A DNA stretch of 64,000 nt from Gerris lacustris (Eukaryota > Arthropoda > Insecta > Hemiptera > Gerridae): NCBI GenBank assembly GCA_951217055.1, contig OX578282.1:21635106-21699105 (forward strand). The letters are read 5' to 3'. Below, one piece after another: positions 57,081-64,000 of the stretch. Within the stretch, counting starts at the first letter, position 1, and each line of letters opens with the position of its first letter. A model generated the notes under the pieces. That model searched no databases. It was given only the letters and a program-made list of their open reading frames with translations, and was not told where the DNA came from. The position numbers and the translations under genes are program-made.

Positions 57081-57876
57081 AATATCAATCAGAAAGTTTT
57101 TGTTGGAATAAAAATACGTATAATAGCTGCTTATTAATGCTTCTTGAGTTTGGTAACAGTAAAATTGACTTTTAGCCAGGTGTCGTATTTAAGCGGGTGT
57201 CCCAAGCCAGGTGAAACCGTACGGACATTCAATAACTGTCACAAAGGTCCCACCGGCCCCCTGCCCTTTCACCATTTTTTTGTATCCTTCTTTCTTGTTT
57301 TGTGTTATGGAACAGTTGCATTTGCTTAAAGACCCTTGAATACCATTCTATTTATAATACTCAAATCAAATTAATATATTTTAGATAATAACTAGAAGGG
57401 GGATTAATGAGCTAAAAATGCTTTAGACATTCTCCCCTTGAACTAAAAGTTCCAACTACCAATACATATTTTGTTTCTATTTCTAGAAAGGTGAAACAAT
57501 ATTTGTACTCATAGTCTTATCTGTTTCAAGTTTCTAGCTATTCAGCAAGTCATTTATCATTTTGATGATCATAGTTAGTCAGTCAGTAAGAAAACCTTTT
57601 GAATAGGCTTAAGGCATAATAATAAGTGCTCAATTTTTTACAGTGTAAGCTACCTAAGCTTAATCTATATTTCAAATTTGAAAAGCCAATCTTAAGAGAA
57701 AGCAGAATTACGAGGGTGAGAAATACGGGGTGAATTGGTTTGAGAAAAGATTTTATGCATGCTTTCTGGAACTCAGTTCAGATAGTATGGGTAGATATTT
57801 AAATGCACATCAATATCTATAGAAGACAGTTTTGATCGATTTATCGGACCATTTTTTAGTGTTAAATTTGCTATTT
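57081..57876. other. unassigned sequence
   Basis: Flanking DNA to the right of the BEL/Pao target duplication. Nothing recognised; a 61-codon frame (57144-57329) has no known motif. Confidence 0.45.
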
Positions 57877-58411
57877 AAAAAAAAAAATCGGTCCGAGACA
57901 ACTCAGACAAACTTTCTCATATACGAGTCCATAATTACTTAGGCAATTATTTCCATTTATTAGTTTTCGTAAGTACGTTTAATTATTATTGAAAATAATA
58001 TCAAAATTTATCATAAAAATAACGAACCCGGGCTCTCTCCGTCCGCGTTTTAAGCTATTTTCTCCGGAACCAGATTTTTCCCGGGAAAACGGCTTATATC
58101 GTTAGATTCGTATTTAAATGGACTACATTTTAGAATTTTTTAATCAAAATCGTTGGAACCGTTTTCGAGAATTTTTTTTGTAGAATGAGTTTTTGGGGTG
58201 TAGCGCCCCCAAATTTGGAGCTATAATTCGTTTCTCGATTTCACCTTGGGGTATGATTTTTCTGAACATGTATGCCAAATTTCGTCAAAATCGGCCCAGT
58301 AGTTTAAGCTCCAGGCGTCTGCACAGACGACAGACAGACATTTTTTAAAAACCACTTTTTTGGACTCAGCGGACCTTAAAACGTGTAAATCCATCAAAAT
58401 CTGAAAATCGA
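57877..58411 (-). mobile_element. dispersed repeat family C, copy 3, truncated
   Basis: Starts AAAATCGGTCCGAGACAACT, continues through GAACCCGGGCTCTCTCCGTC, CGCCCCCAAATTTGGAGC, ATGCCAAATTTCGTCAAAAT then CGGCCCAGTAG, and a GACGACAGACAGACA tract, and stops at AAAATCGAAT. The terminal hairpin is missing. The 80-codon frame across this region belongs to the repeat. Confidence 0.68.
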
Positions 58412-58881
58412 ATATGTTTCGTCTAAGATGTTGTCGAACTAACTTAAAGTGAACAAAACGCAAAGAGTAAAATTAATAATTTAAATTGCTGTCGAAAAAC
58501 TGCTGGCCTATTTCGACCACGTAATTGATCCAACTTAAGTAGTCGAAACTGGTCACTATTAAATATTCAGTATCTCTCTAATCTAACTACATATGTAATC
58601 AACTATTATGAATTTCTAATGGTATGCGAATGTGCCTTTTTTAAATGGAAAGCTTACCATAGCGCTCATTTCTAAAATGGAATTAAGACGTGTAAACCAA
58701 GAGAAGGCAAGTTAAAAATTAATGTTTGTGATCTGTTTATTATTCCAAGTAATTCTATATTTAAATATTTGTATATCAGAGAATCAATATGGGGTCTGAT
58801 TAAAGTATGCAAAAACTTAACAAATATATTTTTCTGTTTTTCCATTGAAAATCTTCCATTTTTAATCTTGTTTTTAAAAAT
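58412..58881. other. unassigned AT-rich sequence
   Basis: Nothing recognised. Confidence 0.4.
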
Positions 58882-59441
58882 CAATTAGTGATGCACATAG
58901 CTTCCTCGCGTCCTATTTCGTATACTTTATGATTTTACAACATATTTTTGTCAAATTTAATTAATCCCTCCATCCCTTCCAACGTTTATTAAATATGTCA
59001 AAATTATTTTGGTTTTTAAAGTATCAATGTAGCAAAATTTAAAGAACGCAGACGGTTGAAATTAATCTGGAGCAATCTGCTAGCTACATTCGACTAACCA
59101 TTTAAATTTCATAAAAATTTAATGAGTAATTTTGAAGATGTAGGTGTAAATTAATGTATGTTTGTCCCCATGTGAAAGAGAAACAAATGGACACAGAAGG
59201 TTTAAACTTTATATGGGACCAACAATGGGCTAGTTATGATCTACCATCCAACTTTTATTAAAATTGAACAAGCAGATTTTAACAGACAGACAGACTGCCT
59301 GACAGACACGGAACCAAAATGTTCCCTGGTGTCTAAAAAGGATTTCTGTCTTGGAATTTTTGAAATCCAAGACATCAAAAAAAATCGTTCTGCAGAACGA
59401 TCGCATAGCTTCCTTTATCTTCAGTAAGCTCGGAAACAAAA
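58882..59441 (-). mobile_element. dispersed repeat family A, full-length copy
   Basis: On the plus strand it starts CAATTAGTGATGCACATAGC then TTCCTCGCGTCC. It passes through AAAGAACGCAGACGG, CCATGTGAAAGAGAAACAAA, GACAGACAGACTGCCTGACA, GTTCCCTGGTGTCTAAAAAG and AATTTTTGAAATCC, and ends with GATCGCATAGCTTCC and CAGTAAGCTCGGAA. The terminal hairpin is diverged. Confidence 0.7.
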
Positions 59442-59488
59442 AATACATAATTAGTTTGCACTGATTCTATTTTAAAAATGTCAGAGTC

Positions 59489-60440
59489 TAAATAATAATA
59501 ATAATACCATTTATTAATTATACATCAAATCGGCACGTAGCTGTGGTACCCATCATGGGTTTTTTGGTGACATATTATTTAATATACACATTATATATCT
59601 ACATACTCGTACATACATAAACACACACTCACGCATAATCTCCTATATATATTTATAATATTTTTACTACATAGTTTTTAATATACTTCTAATTACATAC
59701 ATTTCTTTTAATAATTACACAACAATTTCCAGAATAGATTAGTGAGAGAAAAAAAAAAACTAATTTAGATAACAATAATAACATACTAACTATAAACAAA
59801 CATTAATAAAAGATTAACTATAACTGACTTTAATACAAGGATTAACTATAAACAACCAACAATAAAAAAATTAACAACATTAACATGTGGTAAAATTAAA
59901 CAATTTATTCTTTAAATAAACAAAAATTGAATAGATTAAATAAATAGTAACTAAAATTGAATTACTTAAATAAATAGTACAAAAATTAAATAAATAGTAG
60001 TAGTAATAATACACCGCTTATCTAGCTTTTCAAAACTTTTTTGTCTTACTATTATTTATCTATCTATGGAGCTAAACCTCGCTAAAAACCATTCCCATCC
60101 GTTTCCATTCTTCTTTTTGTAGATCGACTCTTTTCCATGCTACTCCGCCACAACAGACTCATATTTTCATCCCATCTCATTTTTGGTCGTCCTCTGCTTC
60201 TCTTGTGATCCCAATGGACACCATATTGCGTTCAATATTGCCTTTGTCCATCTTCTGTCTTCTGTCCAGATTTATTTTGCTGCCCACTTCCATTTTTTAT
60301 CGCTTATCACCTTCCCAATATCTTCTAATCCCGTTTTCTTCCTTATCGTTTTGCTCGGTATCTTATCTTTAATGGATATTTTTAGCATTTAGCATGGACA
60401 TTTCCATCCTCCTTACAGCAACTCTAAGTGTCTATATCTT
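59489..60440 (-). pseudogene. LINE 3' end: decayed reverse-transcriptase C-terminus and 3' UTR
   Basis: On the minus strand, about 60430-60060 can be read in shifting frames as the C-terminal tail seen in many animal LINE polyproteins. It has an Arg-Arg-Met start, an IKDKIPS/IRKKTG segment, DIGKVISDKKWKWA, a DRRWTKAILN segment, a KRGRPKMRWDENM segment (the typical basic GRPxxRW motif) and WKRV..LQKEEWKRMG. Several frameshifts and stops show it is dead. Below it lies a 3' untranslated region ending in an (ATT)n tail at 59489-59505, the kind of tail used by several LINE clades. The clade was not determined. The 69-codon plus-strand frame (60183-60392) is its shadow. Confidence 0.7.
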
Positions 60441-62399
60441 TCAAAGCGTCTAAATAAAGTGTCAAAAAAGAATCTACTAATAAATCCATGATGCTTTTAA
60501 TTTTGAAAGCTTTTCGTATGCTTTTTACAACTATTAGGGCTATAAAAAGGACAGTCAATATAAGTTAACTTCTCGTTTTCCTCTCACTTAATGGGCTTAC
60601 GAATCTAACTTCAAAGAACTTAAACTACCTCCTAATGGGCGTTCGAATCTAACTTCCTTGAACCTTAACGTTCTTGAAAGTGCGCTATTTGCCTGGGACA
60701 ATTGAAGAACATCCGTCGGTGCTTCAAGTTGCTCTCATGGCTATCTATTAAATTAAATCAAAACCTCGATTATAGTGGCTCTATTCAAATGGCCCCTAAT
60801 AATATTGTGGTGTTCACTATTCACCATTCACAGCTGAAGAGTTCAATGGATAAACTTCTAATATGGAGCCTAGTTTGCTTTAAACTCTCCCCTCACCTCT
60901 ATTCAAGGTCCACCCTCCACCTTAGATTTGCCTCATCCCCTCGAATTACCGTCTGAATTATAGCGAATCCTGCTCCCTCGTTTCAAACCCCCTAGGTTGC
61001 AATTGCTTGGCAACTTTCTGGCTACGGCTATTTATAACACCTTCTTCATTCTGCACCACACTCTCCCCTCGTACCACCGGCATTCATCCCTGTCCACCTG
61101 AAAAAATAATATTATACTCGAGCAGTACAAAGGGGAGGAGAGAGTAAAACGAAGGGGGAAACACAGTAATCCCTCGAAAATTGGATTATCCGAATAAAAT
61201 TGTTGTATACCAACAAAAAACCTTTTTTCATTTAATTCAACTCAAAAGTCACGCGTCGACTGATAATCAATAAAATGTCACACTTCATGTCAGTTTACTT
61301 CTAAATGCTATCTTCTCAGAAATCGTTTCGCACGTGACTGTAGACCTTCTTCTGACAATCTTTGCATCCCCCCCCCCTCTTTTTTATTGTAATCTTTATG
61401 TATAGTTTTATTAGCATTAGTGTAATAATTGAGGTAAATCCATTCTGCTGCATATTTACAGTGAAGTATTAATATGCGGTTTGAAAAGTGTTCGCTGTCA
61501 CCTGTCACAGCATTTATTTGTAAATTTTTAGCGATTTAAAATAAACTTTTTTTTTCTTCTAATTGAATTAAAATAGATCTGTGAATGAATAATTAGATTA
61601 CTGTTATTCTGTTTGGAAAAAACAGAAGAATAGAAATATTATATAATTAACATTATATTTGTTCTGAACCATGTTTAAATATTAAATAATATTGATAGAC
61701 AATTCTTACAAATAGCTTGGAATAAAGTAATTTTTTGTCAATATTATAAGTTTATGTCTAGTTTTTTATCGTGTCCCAACGACGTGACACCAAACTTAAC
61801 AATAATTCAAAAATAAAAGTTAAGTAACTACAATTCGAGGGAATATACCTACTGTTGTTAACTTTTTGTTACATAAAGCTTAAAATACAACTTCGTGAAT
61901 GTATGACAGGAGAAAATCGAAGTCTAATAATAATTCGCAGGGCATAAGTTGTAACCTGTATGACTGGGTGGAAGCGCAAACATGAATTTAACATGTCCAT
62001 GTTGCTTCTGTATGGTTTCATAGCATCGGCATGGATGTGATGTTTAAAGTTATCTATGTTTCATGTTTGTCTGAATATTACATCCGGTTTCTACGTCTAT
62101 AGGGGTTACAGTCCCTACACCTTACTATAGCTCTTTGAATGTTTCATCAATTTACATGCGATCTACCTACTCCTTCAACTAGAATTTACCTGAACTTTAC
62201 CCTTTTAAATTTGAATGCATGTCGTATGTATAAGTAATGGACCCTTTAAAATATGATGTACTAGAACATGATAAGTAGAAAATTGAATCTTTCAATACAC
62301 TTAAGTTTTACAAAGGCCTCTAACAATGAACTCATTTTATCTAGAACCTAAAAATGTATTAGGTTATAATCGTGAAAGCATACTTGATGAAAGGAATCA
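60441..62399. other. unassigned sequence
   Basis: May contain more of the decayed LINE at its left edge. An imperfect repeat CTAATGGGCTTACGAATCTA / CTAATGGGCGTTCGAATCTA lies at about 60590-60650. An 84-codon plus-strand frame (60702-60956) and a 66-codon minus-strand frame (61308-61508) are not recognisable. Confidence 0.4.
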
Positions 62400-62950
62400 T
62401 ATATAAACACTTTATTTACAAAATATAAACAAGTTAGACTGGCCTTATATTAAGGTTTGCTTTCACACACAGCGTACTTAACAATCTAATGACAACAATT
62501 TAAATTAATAATAGCTAAATTATAAATCATAAAGTTTAAAGTAAAGTCTAAGGTAATACACTAATATTACATACAGAGTAGCACTGTAAAAATAATACAA
62601 GTTTGTCAAGGATATTATAATGAACTAACAAGTAATTCATTAACTCATAATACTAAAAACTAAATAATATAAACATAACAATTAAGAATATATATGGTGG
62701 TTAAGGATACCTAATGAGTCCAAAATTATATTTTCTGACAGTAGTCTTAAAAAATTCTGGTCCGTACCGATCTCGTCAAAGAAGTTTTTAGTGCTAGCTG
62801 GTATAGTCCCCCTTGTTCCAAACCACAATCCATACACTTTATCGTCCCTATCACCATGAGAAGCTCGAAACCTATCTTTATAAAAGGGGAAGAATAAAAG
62901 GTCTACAAATACATTTGCGGCAGTATTAATTAATAGATTAGACATTACAC
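62400..62950 (-). pseudogene. LINE 3' end remnant (family K), copy 2
   Basis: An 87-codon minus-strand frame (62945-62682) contains YGLWFGTRGTIP, FFDEIGTDQNFLRLL and SENIILDSLGILNHHIYS followed by a stop. The G-x-RG-T-x-P stretch followed by a short helix and a closing H-H-x-Y resembles C-termini of some LINE reverse transcriptases; this is from memory of the family and not proven. The end is shared with 17177-17566. A 3' untranslated region continues to about 62405, where the minus strand reads AAATAAAGTGTTTATAT. It is 5'-truncated, and an in-frame stop lies just upstream of the ATG, so it is not a complete gene. Confidence 0.55.
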
Positions 62951-63259
62951 TAAAAATTTAATCAGCTGATTGACCCATAGAGGTAAAGAATGGTAGTGTT
63001 TGTCATTTATTCATTTTAGTCATCTCAGTCAAATGGCAGTCTGACTAGATACCAGATTAGAAATAATCAAAATAACAATCATGCTAAATTTTGACGTGCC
63101 CATTTGATTATTTGCTCACACTCACAAGTTATCGTAACATCAAAATTATAAAGAAGTTAAGCATTCCTATAAATAGTTGCATATTCAGGGACTATAAATA
63201 GTTCATATAATAAAAAAATAGTTTTATTACTCTTCCTATAATAGTCCTAAATATTTGTA
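62951..63259. other. unassigned AT-rich sequence
   Basis: Nothing recognised. Confidence 0.4.
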
Positions 63260-63856
63260 TTTTGCTTCCGAGGTTACCTTGCTTATTGTGTTCATTTTTG
63301 AGAAAGAAAAAGTTTTATGTCTCCGATTTTAAAAATTCCAAGACAGAAATCCGTTTCAGATATCAGGGAACATCTTTGGTTCCGTGTCCGTGTCTGTCTG
63401 TCTGCCTGTCTGTCGGTCTGTGTGTCCGCGAATCCTGAAACGTGCGGCGATAACTTGAGTAAATGTCGACCGATTTTGATAAAATTTGGTAGAAATGTTC
63501 ATTTTACCAATGTCCAGGACAAGCTCGTTGGACAACGTTATCCGTTCAAGCGTTCACGCGCAACGCTCGCTAAACGAGAACTTCAAATTTAAAATTAGAA
63601 TTTTAGGTTGGGAAAAAATTTAAACTTCATCTATTCAATGAGACAAACATTTTTTTAAATACAATTTTTTGGTAAAACCACCAGCGACACCGCTATGAAG
63701 GGTTAAAGATCGCTAAAAAGAACTATTAATAGTTTGTACACACTAAACAATAAACAATATAGCAATAAAGTAATATAACGTTAATGTTAATATAACAATA
63801 AAGTACATGATAGGATGCGAGGAAGCTTTGTGCCACACTAATTGGCAGTCTATTTT
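63260..63856 (+). mobile_element. family A, subtype A2 copy
   Basis: Starts TTTGCTTCCGAGGTTACC (hairpin partly lost), then GACAGAAATCCGTTTCAGAT, GTGTCTGTCTGTCTGCCTGT, CGACCGATTTTGATAAAATT then TGGTAGAAATGTTCA, and CGTTGGACAACGTTATCCG. It continues with TTCATCTATTCAATGAGACA, GCGACACCGCTATGAAG and the end GATGCGAGGAAGCTTTGTGC plus ACTAATTGGCAGTCTATTTT. It has the TGTCTGTC tract that the copy at 45223-45638 lost. Confidence 0.72.
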
Positions 63857-64000
63857 TTATTTCAATAATAAATAAATAGTACATTTTGTAGGCTCCAATA
63901 TAATTTATTTGTTATTAATAAAATAAATGTATAAAAGGACTTATTGCTCACTATAAAAAAGAATTGAATTAATAATTATTTACCCTAAAATCATTAGCAG

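Noticed and set aside
60183..60392. Hydrophobic 69-codon plus-strand frame
   Set aside because: It is antisense to the decayed LINE C-terminus on the minus strand.

Overview
The window reads as AT-rich nuclear DNA from an animal, most likely an arthropod. The reasons are the BEL/Pao retrotransposon, the dense mix of short DNA transposons, the LINE 3' ends, and the dispersed repeats carrying CAGACAGACGGACG tracts. I see no operons, no rRNA and no convincing host exon. The only long open reading frame is the 1783-residue BEL/Pao polyprotein on the minus strand (48915-54266). The species is not identifiable from sequence alone.

Positions 1-17 kb hold a Tc1/mariner-type element (285-1803) with another repeat inside it, a 383-bp near-perfect inverted repeat (2531-2913), microsatellites, and a three-level nest: a dispersed repeat (family B) is split by a hAT-type element (13923-16238), which is split by a small hAT MITE (14049-14300). 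Both hAT insertions have perfect 8-bp target duplications. Positions 17-48 kb are mostly unassigned AT-rich sequence with about ten copies of one repeat family (family A), a PIF/Harbinger-type MITE (20792-20959), two family C copies or fragments, two family D copies, a family J copy and a J fragment, and scattered hairpins.

Positions 48.1-57.1 kb are a complete, apparently young BEL/Pao element: a 5-bp target duplication (GAAAT), two 564-bp LTRs that look identical by eye, and an intact gag-pol frame. Its 5' LTR carries a later 1519-bp insertion. This insertion consists of four identical 348-bp tandem units, each with a 73-nt tRNA-like gene, plus a partial fifth unit that ends in an inverted fragment. 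It is flanked by a 12-bp target duplication. It looks like a concatemer mobilised through RNA, and it is the most interesting object in the window.

Positions 57-64 kb hold more family A and C copies and two LINE 3'-end remnants on the minus strand (59489-60440 and 62400-62950). The second shares its coding end with a remnant at 17177-17566.

Family letters A, B, C, D, I, J and K are my own labels. Families A, B and C differ in sequence but share a layout: a hairpin next to one end, a TGTCTGTC-rich tract, then a block close to CCGATTTTGATGAAATTTGG. Boundaries of dispersed repeats were set by comparing copies inside this window and are approximate.
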